Assembly: GCF_003977605.1 (NCBI RefSeq)
Contig: NZ_RYYU01000001.1
Location: 2,016,039 to 2,080,038, forward strand
Source of the DNA: Prevotella koreensis
GTDB taxonomy: Bacteria; Bacteroidota; Bacteroidia; Bacteroidales; Bacteroidaceae
Reading direction: 5' to 3'
Length of the DNA: 64,000 bases
The position numbers were made by a program, and so were the translations under genes. Below, one piece after another: positions 51,096-60,262 of this stretch; positions within the stretch are counted from its first letter, which is position 1, and each line of letters begins with the position of its first letter. The notes under the pieces were generated by a model. It saw nothing but the letters and a program-made list of their open reading frames with translations, searched no databases and was not told the origin of the DNA.

Positions 51096-51210
51096 CTACT
51101 ACAAAAGAAATTACACAGAAAACAGAAAATATTACCGCCGGCAGCAGTGTGCATCCCACTTGCTGCCGTTTTATTTTTGCTCTAAACTAACACCGGCAGG
51201 CTCTTTTTTT
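51096..51210 (+). pseudogene. Remnant of a DUF2752 gene (copy 1C)
   Basis: The DNA after copy 1B (ACAAAAGAAA, GGCAGCAGTG, TTGCTGCCGTTT, ACACCGG, GGCTCTTT in order) aligns with the first 100 bases of the intact DUF2752 gene at 52528 but has lost the frame and the rest of the gene. Confidence 0.75.
51139..51178 (+). terminator. Terminator inside the DUF2752 remnant
   Basis: CGGCAGCAGTG and CACTTGCTGCCG around a 7-nt loop, then TTTTATTTTT. The stem derives from the Ala-rich codons of the former gene. Confidence 0.7.
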
Positions 51211-51252
51211 TATATTTTGTCACAAAATATTTCATTATTAGCATTTTTTTTC

Positions 51253-51260
51253 TACCTTTG
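51253..51260 (+). promoter_or_regulatory. Promoter -7 box of cassette copy 2
   Basis: TACCTTTG, with a leader homologous to that of copy 1, 53 bp before the ATG. Confidence 0.6.
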
Positions 51261-51312
51261 CAGTGAAAATATTAGCAACGTTAATATAGTTATAACATAA
51301 AATCATAACAAA

Positions 51313-51948
51313 ATGGAATATTACATTGTATTGAATGGTGTGAAGGAAGGACCCTTCGCATTGGCAGACTTGAAGTCAAAAGGTGTTACTGAAACAACAT
51401 TGGTATGGAAAAACGGCCTCACCGACTGGGTTAAGGCTAACACTTTGCCGGAAGTAATGGAAGCTATCACTCCTAAACCGGCACCGCAGCCTATACCGGC
51501 AGCGCCACAGCCACAGCCACAACCGGCTTCGCCGTATCAGCGACCTGCACAACCAACCGCAGCACAACCGACCGCTGCACCGCAACCACAGCCTGCACCA
51601 CAGACATACAGTCAACCCGCACAGCCACGTCCGGCAGTATTTAACACTCAGTCGCAGCAAGCTGTCGAACCAATGCCGGAAGACTATACACAGAAGAACA
51701 TCATTGCAGCAATAGTAGGTTTCTTATGCTGCGGTGTGATAGGAGCAATATTCGCGGTTATCGGCTTCATCAATGGTAATGATGTGAAGAAATATTATAA
51801 TCTCGGACAGTATGATCTGGCAGCCAAGAAGGCGGCAGAAGCAAAGAAGTGGTTCAAGATATCAATAATTGTAGATGCCGTATTAGGTGTTCTCTTTTTA
51901 TTGTATTTTGTGGTCATGTTCGCTTTTGGTTTCTTCGCCTCATACTAA
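51313..51948 (+). CDS. GYF-domain/CD225-type membrane protein (copy 2A)
   Basis: The 211-aa paralogue of the gene at 49977 has the same GYF start (MEYYIVLNGVKEGPFALADL) and CD225-like end (AIVGFLCCGVIGAIFAVIGF; KKWFKISIIVDAVL), but a longer linker of Pro/Gln/Ala repeats (residues about 55-115). The linker is the only clearly diverged part, expected for low-complexity expansion. Confidence 0.9.
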   Translation: MEYYIVLNGVKEGPFALADLKSKGVTETTLVWKNGLTDWVKANTLPEVMEAITPKPAPQPIPAAPQPQPQPASPYQRPAQPTAAQPTAAPQPQPAPQTYSQPAQPRPAVFNTQSQQAVEPMPEDYTQKNIIAAIVGFLCCGVIGAIFAVIGFINGNDVKKYYNLGQYDLAAKKAAEAKKWFKISIIVDAVLGVLFLLYFVVMFAFGFFASY

Positions 51949-51966
51949 TAAGGCAAGAGAGTATAG

Positions 51967-52524
51967 ATGGAATATTATGTCATAATAGACGGCAGAAAAT
52001 GCGGACCGTATTCTCATGAAGAGTTGCGCAGCAAGTTCGTTACGCCTAATATGCCGGTATGGCACGAAGGCCTGATCGACTGGGCTCAGGCAAGCGACAT
52101 TCCCGAGCTTTGCGATGTGTTGCAACCCGACCCCACACCACTACCATATAATGAAGGTGGTGCCCAAGAGCAAAACACGATGGGAAACGGAAATGAAGAA
52201 TACGTTCCGCCGATGCCTAATGACTATAGAACTTCCAATATATTTCTTATAATTTTCGGTTTCTTTTTATGTCAATTCTGTTTTATCGGCTCTGTTTTCG
52301 CTTTAATAAGTTATTTCAAGAGTAACGATATGCAGATGATGCATGCCTTGAAAAAATACGACTTGATGGCAATCAAGGCTGACGAGGTGCGCAAATTCAA
52401 CAAGTTGGCGATACGGACAAATATCATAAGTGTGATACTTGGTATTATTCTCGCTGTGATATGTGCGATAATTCTCTTTGGATCATTTTATTATGTGACA
52501 TCACACTTATATCATTACCAATAG
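51967..52524 (+). CDS. GYF-domain/CD225-type membrane protein (copy 2B)
   Basis: The 185-aa protein MEYYVIIDGRKCGPYSHEEL, with the Trp codon intact in FVTPNMPVWHEGLIDWAQAS, then the linker and IFGFFLCQFCFIGSVFALIS, DLMAIKADEVRKFNKLAIRT and a final helix. It is the intact counterpart of the pseudogene at 50547. Its stop is 3 bp before the DUF2752 GTG start. Confidence 0.9.
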   Translation: MEYYVIIDGRKCGPYSHEELRSKFVTPNMPVWHEGLIDWAQASDIPELCDVLQPDPTPLPYNEGGAQEQNTMGNGNEEYVPPMPNDYRTSNIFLIIFGFFLCQFCFIGSVFALISYFKSNDMQMMHALKKYDLMAIKADEVRKFNKLAIRTNIISVILGIILAVICAIILFGSFYYVTSHLYHYQ

Positions 52525-52527
52525 CAC

Positions 52528-52908
52528 GTGGAGTTGCAAAAGAAACATAAAACAATATTGGCGGCAGCAGTGCTCATCGCGCTTGCTGCCGTTTATTTCT
52601 TGTTCGACCCCTACACCGGACGGCTCTTTCCCAAGTGCTTTTTCCGTATGCTGACCGGTTGGGAATGCCCCGGCTGTGGTTCGCAACGTGCACTCCACTC
52701 CCTCCTTCATGGAGATATAGTCACGGCATTGAGGCAAAATATGTGGATCCCCTTTGCCACTTTATACATCGTATTGCTCACTATTGCAATGCTTTTCTTT
52801 AGTCGCAAAAGTCGTTTTACGGCAGCAATCACAAACAAATATCTTCTTTTCGCTTTCCTCCTCTTCACGCTGTTGTGGTTCGTTGTGCGCAACATATATG
52901 GAGTTTAG
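52528..52908 (+). CDS. DUF2752 membrane protein
   Basis: The 126-aa protein has the family signature GWECPGCGSQRALHSLLHGD (Cys-x2-Cys, then Arg and His) between membrane helices (ILAAAVLIALAAVYFLF; PFATLYIVLLTIAMLFF; LFAFLLFTLLWFVVRN). The start is GTG at 52528, three bases after the previous stop, so it is translationally coupled. The function is unknown. It completes the A-B-C cassette, of which a decayed copy C lies at 51096. Confidence 0.85.
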   Translation: MELQKKHKTILAAAVLIALAAVYFLFDPYTGRLFPKCFFRMLTGWECPGCGSQRALHSLLHGDIVTALRQNMWIPFATLYIVLLTIAMLFFSRKSRFTAAITNKYLLFAFLLFTLLWFVVRNIYGV

Positions 52909-53095
52909 ATAATATGGTTTTATTATAAGGGTTGTTATTTCAATTTCTGTTTAAAATCATTCCAATTATCTTAATTCCTTTCTTTTCCCCCTCAAAATAT
53001 TTACGTTTGTTCGCACTAATCATCATAAAAAAATGCTATTCCTGTTTGTCATATAAATAAAGTCCGAAAAACAAAGGGCATACGATATTGACGAA

Positions 53096-53587
53096 ATGAT
53101 AGAAAATAGGAGACTTGAAGTGCTTTTCAGAGCACACTACTGTAACATGATTCGACTGGCAACGGCATATCTTACCGATGCCGATGATGCTGAAGACGTG
53201 GTGCAAGACATTTTTGTGCGACTGTTGGAGAAAGAAGTGCAGATGTCGGAAGAAAAAACGGCAGCATATCTTATGACCGCAGTGCGTAACGGCTGCTATA
53301 ATATAATAAGGAGAAAACTTCTGAAAGAGCAGGTTGCAGGGCTATATCCTATTGAAACGAAGGAAGAAATGGTGCCAATAGATACACTTATCAAACGTCT
53401 TGAAGAGGTTTCGGCGTATATCGAGAACCGTATTACAGAGCCTCACGCAACCATTCTTCGCATGCGCTTTGATGAAAACATGACGTTGAAAGAGATTGCC
53501 GGAAAGTTGAACATGAACATCAACACCGTCTATAAGTATCTGCAACAAAGTATTCGGCAATTGAGAACTCATTTTAAAGAATATTGA
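53096..53587 (+). CDS. ECF-type RNA polymerase sigma factor
   Basis: The 163-aa sigma factor has region 2 (LFRAHYCNMIRLATAYLTDA with DDAEDVVQDIFVRLLEK) and region 4 (ITEPHATILRMRFDENMTLK; EIAGKLNMNINTVYKYLQQS). It is followed directly by its anti-sigma gene and a TonB-type receptor, the FecI-FecR-like module of Bacteroidetes. It should switch on the receptor operon when the receptor meets its ligand. Confidence 0.94.
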   Translation: MIENRRLEVLFRAHYCNMIRLATAYLTDADDAEDVVQDIFVRLLEKEVQMSEEKTAAYLMTAVRNGCYNIIRRKLLKEQVAGLYPIETKEEMVPIDTLIKRLEEVSAYIENRITEPHATILRMRFDENMTLKEIAGKLNMNINTVYKYLQQSIRQLRTHFKEY

Positions 53588-53589
53588 CT

Positions 53590-54270
53590 ATGGAAAGAAA
53601 AAAGAAGAAAATGCCAATCTGTGGGGAAGATAGTATTTTGGACTATGAACTTTCGGAAATGCTTGAAAACCCTGATACATATTCCGAAGAACAGATACGC
53701 ACCATAATAGACCGTAGCGAAGACTCGCGCGAAACATACGAAACAATGGTTGAGGTGAGGCAGAGTTATCGCTTTCGTCATGCCGCCGACCGTGAGATTG
53801 ACGTGGATAGAGCGTGGGAATGTTTCGAGAAAAAGCATCTGCAGTCAGCCACACCGGTCATGAAATTGCGCAAAGTTGCTGCCGTAATCATCACTATACT
53901 GGCTGTTTCGGGTGTCGCGATAGCTGCAATATACACAATAGGCAGGCATTCGGAGAACTCTATCGGCCGTACAAGGAAGACTGCTACGGCGTTGAGCAAC
54001 GATGTGCTGATGGCGCAAGATTCTATTGTTGTCAAACCGATTACCTATTCCGAACCCAAGACGTTCGACAATGTGCGCCTTGATGAAATGCTCGGCGAGA
54101 TTGCAAGACACTATGGCTGCGCATTGAATTTCCGTAATGACGAAATTAGAAGCCTGCGACTGTATTTCCAATGGAATCCGGAGGAACCGATAGAGAAAGT
54201 GATAGAAAAACTGAACCTTTTTGAACATATCAACGTGGTGCGTGAAGAACAATGCTTAACGGTAGAATAG
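53590..54270 (+). CDS. FecR-like anti-sigma factor with DUF4974 end
   Basis: From ATG at 53590 (MERKKKKMPICGEDSI) it has a cytoplasmic N-terminal anti-sigma part (ELSEMLENPDTYSEEQIRTI), one membrane helix (KVAAVIITILAVSGVAIAAI) and a periplasmic C-terminal STN/DUF4974-like domain (RLDEMLGEIARHYGCALNFR; EEPIEKVIEKLNLFEHINVV). It lacks a full FecR sandwich, so it is a short variant (227 aa). The start is 2 bp after the sigma gene stop. Confidence 0.85.
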   Translation: MERKKKKMPICGEDSILDYELSEMLENPDTYSEEQIRTIIDRSEDSRETYETMVEVRQSYRFRHAADREIDVDRAWECFEKKHLQSATPVMKLRKVAAVIITILAVSGVAIAAIYTIGRHSENSIGRTRKTATALSNDVLMAQDSIVVKPITYSEPKTFDNVRLDEMLGEIARHYGCALNFRNDEIRSLRLYFQWNPEEPIEKVIEKLNLFEHINVVREEQCLTVE

Positions 54271-54273
54271 ATT

Positions 54274-56814
54274 ATGAAAAAATATATTGCCATAATGCTC
54301 TTTTCTATGACGATGCTGCACGTAGGGGCGCAACGAATCAACCGTACTTTCTGTGATGTTTCATTGTCGGAAGCTCTGAAAAGCATCAACGAGAGTTCCT
54401 CGCGATACAAGATAAGTTTCATATACAACGAATTGGAGGATTTCCGTGTGACGGCAAACCTCCACCGCCGTTCTGTTCCTGATGCGGTGCGTGAGGTGGT
54501 GGGGTTCTATCCCATGCGGGTAATCATCAGCGACTCGCTGATTGTCGTGGAATGTACTCACAAGACCGACCGTCATCTCACGGGAACAATCATCGACGAG
54601 GCCGACATGCCTGTGGAGTTCGCCAACATCGCACTGCTGAACCCTGCCGACTCAGCATTGATTGTCGGCGGTGTCTCCAACGGTAGCGGAACTTTTGTAA
54701 TTCCATACGATCGTCCGGTGATAATTGCCCGTATATCGTATGTGGGCTACAAAACCATATATCGACTTTGTACAAAGGAGAATTTGGGAATAATAAAATT
54801 GACACCGGAGGCACAGACATTGGCTGATGTGCAGGTGAAAGGCAGACAAAGAGTGTATAAAGCCACCGACAGAGGCATCATTGTGAACGTCAAGGATACT
54901 CCGCTTAAGAGGTTTGGATCGGTCGGAGAGATGATGAAACACTTGCCATTGATGATGCCGGATGGCAGCGTCGCAGGACATGGGATTCCCGAAGTTTATA
55001 TCAATAACAAGAAGATGCGCGATACTCAGGAACTCGACCGTTTACGAGCAGAGAACATTCTGTCTGCCGAGATTATAACACAGCCCGGAGCAGAGTATGG
55101 TTCCGGCGTTAGGTCGGTAATAATACTGAAGACCGTTAAGCCTGAAGGTGAGGGCTTGAGCGGAAATTTGTCAGCATCATACAGGCAGGGAAAAAAGCAT
55201 TATGCTGATTTGAACGCATATTTTAATTATCGCCTGAACAACGGAACCGACTTCTTCACACATATCTTTCTCGTAAACAACAACAATCGTATTGATGCAA
55301 ATTCCTTTGACAAACTGACGGCTTCTTCCGTTTGGAATTATCATAGAAATGGTGCTTGGATAAATCGTATGAAGTATTATTTTGTGGATTGTGGTTGGAA
55401 TAAGGAAATAAACGAGCATCATTCCGTTGGAATAACTTATTCCGGATTCAACTATATAGGCAGTCGTGAGAACCGGAGAGAGAGCGATGAACAGACTTGG
55501 CGAGATGGTTCGCTTGTGTATGGAGGGCAAAGTGTCATTTCAACGTTTTGGAAACCGAGTATGAGTCATAGCATCAATGCTTATTATGTAGGAGAGATAG
55601 GAAGGTGGGGGGTGGATTTTAGTGCCGATTATTATCATGCCGACAATATTGCCGATATGACAGGAGAGACTGTTGGAGAGCCTTCGGTTGGGAGTAATAC
55701 TGTTACAAAGAACCAACTGTTGGCGGAGAAACTCATAATCAAGATGTCCATGCCGCGGGGTAACCTTGATTTTGGAGAGGAAGTGTCGAAGGTGAACCGT
55801 ACAAGCGATTTTCGTCAGAGCGGTTTCTCGGCTGATAATCATATACGTCAGCAAACCACCACATGGTCGCTTTTCGCCAATTACTCGCTGATGCTCGGCC
55901 GTTTCGGTATTTCTGCAGGACTGCGATGGCAGAACGAGCGAAATGGATATGATGTTAACGGGTTGAAAAACAATGATATGAGTCCGAAATACAGCGTCCT
56001 CATTCCTAAGGTTTCAGCCACTTATACAGGAAAGTTATGGAGGCATATTCTCGCATTTTCCACAATGCGCGACAATCCGTCGTATGGTCATCTGTCGTCG
56101 TCGGTCAACTATCGCAGTAAATATGAGTATGACACCGGAAATCCTTTGTTGAAACCATGTACGGCATACAACATCTCGTGGACTTCTTCATGGAAATGGC
56201 TCTATGGCGAAATCATTTATCAATACTTAAGAAATTCCATACGCACATTCCAATATGCCTATGACGATGTCAACCTTCCGGGAGTTATGATGATGGACTA
56301 TCGCAACATTCCAAGATGTAGAACTTATGGCATAACTCTTAATGCTTCGCCGAAAATAGGGATTTGGCAGATGAACTACACCACCAATTTTTATTTTGTT
56401 GACGAGGATAACAAGGCACTTGGAATAACGCATAATTGGAATGGATTGCTCTCTTCGTTCATGCTCGACAATACTCTAACGCTGCCACACTCGTGGTTGT
56501 TTAATTTGCAAGCAAGTTTCTCACCTTACCAAGAGTCCGGGTGTGCGCAGACAAAGGCTTCGGGATTCGTCAATCTGTGCATTGGCAAGCAATTCCTTCG
56601 TGACAAAAGCCTTTCCTTTGCCCTCGTTGTAAACGACATTTTTCACACGAATTATATAAAAATGACTGCTTACGGCGGAATAAACGTTCGCACGCAATTC
56701 AAGGAATATCGTGATTCCCGTCGCTTCGGAATAGACATATCATGGAAATTCAATACTACAGATAGCAGGTATAAAGGTTCGCATGCCGGCCAAAGCGAGC
56801 GCAACAGATTATAA
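54274..56814 (+). CDS. TonB-dependent-type outer-membrane receptor with STN domain
   Basis: The 846-aa protein: signal peptide (KYIAIMLFSMTMLHVGA), STN signalling domain (FCDVSLSEALKSINESSSRY; VRVII-type MRVIISDSLIVVE), a carboxypeptidase-like beta sandwich (LTGTIIDEADMPVEFANIAL), a reduced plug (GSVGEMMKHLPLMMPDGSVA; VYINNKKMRD) and a barrel of the OMP_b-brl_3 type ending RRFGIDISWKF. The STN domain passes the ligand signal to the anti-sigma factor. No SusD partner follows. A terminator made of 22-bp array units comes next. Confidence 0.9.
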   Translation: MKKYIAIMLFSMTMLHVGAQRINRTFCDVSLSEALKSINESSSRYKISFIYNELEDFRVTANLHRRSVPDAVREVVGFYPMRVIISDSLIVVECTHKTDRHLTGTIIDEADMPVEFANIALLNPADSALIVGGVSNGSGTFVIPYDRPVIIARISYVGYKTIYRLCTKENLGIIKLTPEAQTLADVQVKGRQRVYKATDRGIIVNVKDTPLKRFGSVGEMMKHLPLMMPDGSVAGHGIPEVYINNKKMRDTQELDRLRAENILSAEIITQPGAEYGSGVRSVIILKTVKPEGEGLSGNLSASYRQGKKHYADLNAYFNYRLNNGTDFFTHIFLVNNNNRIDANSFDKLTASSVWNYHRNGAWINRMKYYFVDCGWNKEINEHHSVGITYSGFNYIGSRENRRESDEQTWRDGSLVYGGQSVISTFWKPSMSHSINAYYVGEIGRWGVDFSADYYHADNIADMTGETVGEPSVGSNTVTKNQLLAEKLIIKMSMPRGNLDFGEEVSKVNRTSDFRQSGFSADNHIRQQTTTWSLFANYSLMLGRFGISAGLRWQNERNGYDVNGLKNNDMSPKYSVLIPKVSATYTGKLWRHILAFSTMRDNPSYGHLSSSVNYRSKYEYDTGNPLLKPCTAYNISWTSSWKWLYGEIIYQYLRNSIRTFQYAYDDVNLPGVMMMDYRNIPRCRTYGITLNASPKIGIWQMNYTTNFYFVDEDNKALGITHNWNGLLSSFMLDNTLTLPHSWLFNLQASFSPYQESGCAQTKASGFVNLCIGKQFLRDKSLSFALVVNDIFHTNYIKMTAYGGINVRTQFKEYRDSRRFGIDISWKFNTTDSRYKGSHAGQSERNRL

Positions 56815-56824
56815 CCTTACTCGC

Positions 56825-56862
56825 AAAATCGCCCATTTCGGAAAGTAAAATGGGCGATTTTG
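56825..56862 (+). terminator. Terminator after the receptor gene
   Basis: AAAATCGCCCATTT pairs with AAATGGGCGATTTT across a short loop and is followed by TGTTTT; both arms are units of the 22-bp array. Confidence 0.75.
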
Positions 56863-56906
56863 TTTTCCAATCTCGCCCATTTTGGCCGGCAATTTCGCCC
56901 AATTTG
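56825..56906. repeat. 22-bp-period GGGCGAAATTG array (locus 3)
   Basis: The CGCCC (or GGGCG) core lies at 56830, 56852 (inverted), 56874 and 56896: exactly 22 bp apart even though one unit is flipped. Same core and period as loci 1 and 2. Confidence 0.82.
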
Positions 56907-56950
56907 CTTCACGTATTGTTTTTCCCCTTCTCTCAAATCCTTATAAATAC

Positions 56951-57010
56951 GCGAGTTCTGGATAATAACTCATCATTAAATTTGGTAATCTGTTGAAATC
57001 ATGGTGTCTT
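56951..57010 (+). mobile_element. End fragment of an IS982-type element
   Basis: GCGAGTTCTGGATAA followed by ATCATTAAATTTGGTAATCTG matches the left end of the element at 60896. Only this end remains. Confidence 0.55.
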
Positions 57011-57100
57011 TATAGTATCTTAAGTCTTATTGAATGCCAATAATTGTTTTTTCAAAACAAGTGATGGAACGCCTGCTTCATTAAAAGAATTTGGAATATT

Positions 57101-58429
57101 ACTGATGCGATAAAATCGCGTTAAGTTATACATTATCAAAAAGAGTGAGTTCTTTGACATATTGATTGAGACTGACAGATTCGCATGGCTTGGTGATGAT
57201 TTCTCTGAGTGAAGTCTTCTCCAAGGCTGATATTCTTATCAGCGTGGCCACCTCGGTGATGGAATATGGACTTTTGTAGTCCGCCTTGATTCTGGCTATA
57301 ATCAGATAAGCGATGATTGCTATCCACAAATGGGTGCGCACGGCATTCTCGGAGTATCCCCACAGGGTCTTCACTACAATGTTCTGCTTGACCCATTTGA
57401 AGAAAACTTCAATATCCCATCTGTGTCTGTACAGGCAAGCCACTTCCAATGCGCTGATTTCGAAGTTGTTCGTAATGAATACGATTTCTTCTTCGGCTTC
57501 TTCATCATAGATGCAGACTGCGCGTATCGGCTCTGGATAGAGGGCAACCGTCTTGGTGGTCAGGCGAATGGTGAAAATCACCTATGATACCACCTTCCAC
57601 ATCGGAAGCGCTCAGTTTCCTGTGTCCTAAGACTTCATATTTCATGTTCTCCTTCGGACGGCTTACCCAGTAAGCACCTGCCAAGTGGAAACGGAACAGT
57701 GCGTCGAAGTCGACATAAGCCTTGTCCATCATATAGAAGGCGAAAGGCTCAGGTTCGAGGACATCCAGTTCGTTGCTGTCATGCCATCTGCCATTGGTTA
57801 TATGAATGTTGGCAGGAATGCTGCCTCGCAGATCCAGCAGCGTATGTATCTTCACAGCACCCCGGCTGTATTTCCCCAAGGCCCATGTAGCCAGTTTTAT
57901 ACTGGTGGAGATGGTTGTGGAATCAAGTGCATAGAGGACATTGTCGACGGTTATCTCTGGAATAGAAGTCTTTGCATACAACGGCCTTACAACGCTGATG
58001 AGATATGTTCCCAATTCCTCGTATATGCGATAGTCCCGCTTCTCGTTGGCACGGGAGAGTGACGACTGGTTGACGGTATTTCGAAAACCAATGTGATAGA
58101 GAATCGGCTTATGTGCTTCGAGGCACATGCATATATCACGCAGGGAATCGCAACTTGTAATCTGACCGAACAACAGGTGTAGCAACTGGTTGTAGCATGT
58201 CAAGTCCTTTGCGTGTCAGTTTCCACGATACTTATCTACGAGTTTGTCGAACTGATAACGAGGGATATAATCCACAACTTGGGAGAAAATATAGCTACCG
58301 ACGTTCATAATCTTGCAGTCTAGACTGCAAAAAAACTCTGTCATTTTCAAATCAAAAAATCAAAGACCGCTCTGAAACCCTTATTAACAAAGGAATATAT
58401 TGAGTTTAAATTAAAAATATTGCATCACT
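57101..58429 (-). mobile_element. Degenerate IS4-family element
   Basis: Imperfect inverted ends (CTGATGCGATAAAAT near 57102 and its partner GTGATGCAATATTTT, ending near 58428) enclose one broken transposase gene. An 18-bp palindrome TTGCAGTCTAGACTGCAA lies at 58313-58330 upstream of the gene. Confidence 0.6.
57126..58308 (-). pseudogene. IS4-family transposase, TGA and frameshift
   Basis: The start MNVGSYIFSQVVDYIPRYQF (58308) is followed by TGA at 58218-58216 where the family has Trp (GN-stop-HAKDLTCYNQ). The frame continues through the DDE first Asp (YALDSTTIS) and FYMMDKAYVDFDALF, then shifts near 57580 into VALYPEPIRAVCIYD and the YREK-like LYRHRWDIEVFFKWVKQN, ending ELTLFDNV. Two independent lesions make it inactive. 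Confidence 0.85.
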
Positions 58430-58669
58430 TATAAATTTGGAAAACACATTCATTCTATTAATGTATCGGGAACTCGGAATTTTGGATTTTTTTTAATTCG
58501 ATAAATATACACACAAAATTATAAGTTCCTTTTTCGTATTCAGCAATAATAGGGAGAAGATTGTCAAAATATAAATTATCTTGCGTTTTAGAGAGATATA
58601 GAGAATGTTTTATTGATTTTATCTTTTTCATGTAAGGATTTATATAATTGTACTTCTTAAAATTCATTC

Positions 58670-59921
58670 GAGACCTCTGCAAAACCTTTCACTCACTAAC
58701 CTTTCATCTCTATAACTTTAAATGAGTGAATATTTATAAACAACGTATGTTTTTATGAGGCAACTTTAGTGTAAACACACTCTTTTATGGGTGTGTTTCC
58801 TCTTATTTGATACAATTGCACACAATAATCCCCGGTGTCCTGTATAAGTTGTAGGCAATGGACTCCATTATATGCTGTGCATGTGTTTTTGAGAGTCCGA
58901 CATACCTTGCTATTCCTGCACCAAACCATCTGTGCATAGAACCAAAGGTACGCTCTACTTTGTAGCGTATCTTACTTATAGCGATATTGACCCTCTTCTG
59001 TCTTTCGGTAATCTCATGTCCTCTTGTTCCCTTATGCATGATGCGGCTTTTGAGTCCCATACGTTTGAGGGTTTCCTTATTCTCAGCAGAGTCGTATCCT
59101 TTATCCGCATAGACAAGTGCCTTTCGTGGTAGTTTGGCTTTCTTCAAAGGAGTTTCCAAGTGTTTAATATCACTTTCATTGGCTGCTGTTGTTTCTTCGG
59201 CAAGTACCATCCCATTTTCATCCGTTACCGTGTGACGTTTGTAACCGAAATGGAGTTTTCCCATCTTCTTTATCCAACGGGCTTCCGCATCCACATTAGG
59301 CTTGACGACTTCTTTGACCATTGATTTTTCCGAAGCCTCCATGTTATCATCATCTTTTCTATCCTCAACGACCTCATAACTCTTACATCCGCGGGGACGA
59401 CGTGGGGTGTTCGTAATGCTTGCATCAACAATTGCTCCATGCTTGACAATGACACCTTTAACTTCCAATTGCCTGTTAAACTCGTCAAGGAGAGTGTCAT
59501 ATAAATCCGCCTCAACCAAGACATTACGAAAACGACACACGGTAGTACTGTCAGGAACGGTATCTTCCATGCCAAGACCTGCAAAACGGCTAAAGGAAAG
59601 CCGGTCGTTAACCCGATCTTCAACCTCTCCGTCACTCAGACCGTACCGGGTGCGAAGCAATTCAATCTTGAATAAAACAAGACTGTCATAGCAGGGACGA
59701 CCGGTAGAATTATAGCCTTTGGTGTAAGCTGCTTCGATTATAGCACGAATAGGAGACCAATCAATAACTGTGTTTATTGGGAAAAAGAATGTCTGCTTAA
59801 CCTTTCTTTGGCCAAGAAATATATCAGCAAAACTTGGAGAGGATATCTTTTGTTTCATGCCATAAAGGTACAAAAAGTATTTGATATGAGCAAAGAAAAT
59901 GAAGAGTTTTGCAGAGGTCTC
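58670..59921 (-). mobile_element. IS5-family insertion sequence
   Basis: 1252 bp with perfect 16-bp terminal repeats (GAGACCTCTGCAAAAC at 58670-58685 and its complement at 59906-59921), flanked by the direct repeat CATTC (58665-58669, 59922-59926). One intact transposase gene. Confidence 0.88.
58803..59858 (-). CDS. IS5-family transposase
   Basis: From MKQKISSPSFADIFLGQRKV the 351-aa enzyme has an N-terminal DUF772 region (GRPCYDSLVLFKIELLRTRY; GLSDGEVEDRVNDRLSFSRF) and a DDE domain: Asp in AIVDASITNTPRRPRG, Asp in ALVYADKGYDS and Glu in RYKVERTFGSMHRWFG. There is no internal stop and normal length, so it looks active. The longer frame upstream reads into the interrupted host gene. Confidence 0.93.
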   Translation of the reverse strand: MKQKISSPSFADIFLGQRKVKQTFFFPINTVIDWSPIRAIIEAAYTKGYNSTGRPCYDSLVLFKIELLRTRYGLSDGEVEDRVNDRLSFSRFAGLGMEDTVPDSTTVCRFRNVLVEADLYDTLLDEFNRQLEVKGVIVKHGAIVDASITNTPRRPRGCKSYEVVEDRKDDDNMEASEKSMVKEVVKPNVDAEARWIKKMGKLHFGYKRHTVTDENGMVLAEETTAANESDIKHLETPLKKAKLPRKALVYADKGYDSAENKETLKRMGLKSRIMHKGTRGHEITERQKRVNIAISKIRYKVERTFGSMHRWFGAGIARYVGLSKTHAQHIMESIAYNLYRTPGIIVCNCIK

Positions 59922-60262
59922 CATTCGTTCTGAAAGATGTAAAACATAAATAGAGTCATAGCCTTCTATGGCTACTTTTTGACAAGATGATTTGTGGTAA
60001 AATTCAGATAACCAGTATAACATCTCCTCTTTATTTCTATTATAATTGATACCTGTGGGATAGCAGTTGTGAAATTTAGGAAGACGTAACTCATATTCAA
60101 AAGGAGCAATCCGTTAGTAAAAATATTAGCATGTGGCTATTGTTATAATTACAACGATAGCCATTATTGATATGGAAAAGTATTTCACTTTTTGTCTATT
60201 CGTATCATTCCTCCTATGCTGTAATTAACATGCGAGATAGGAATAAAAGGTCGCATATAATT

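Larger units (their letters stand above)
58458..60023 (-). pseudogene. Hypothetical gene remnant split by the IS5 element
   Basis: Removing 58670-59921 and one CATTC copy joins IYVLHLSERM to NFKKYNYINPY in frame and ends KKIQNSEFPIH. The part before the insertion (MLYWLSEFYHKSSCQKVAIE) extends upstream without a start codon to a stop near 60116, so the 5' end may already be missing. No family is recognised. Confidence 0.55.
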
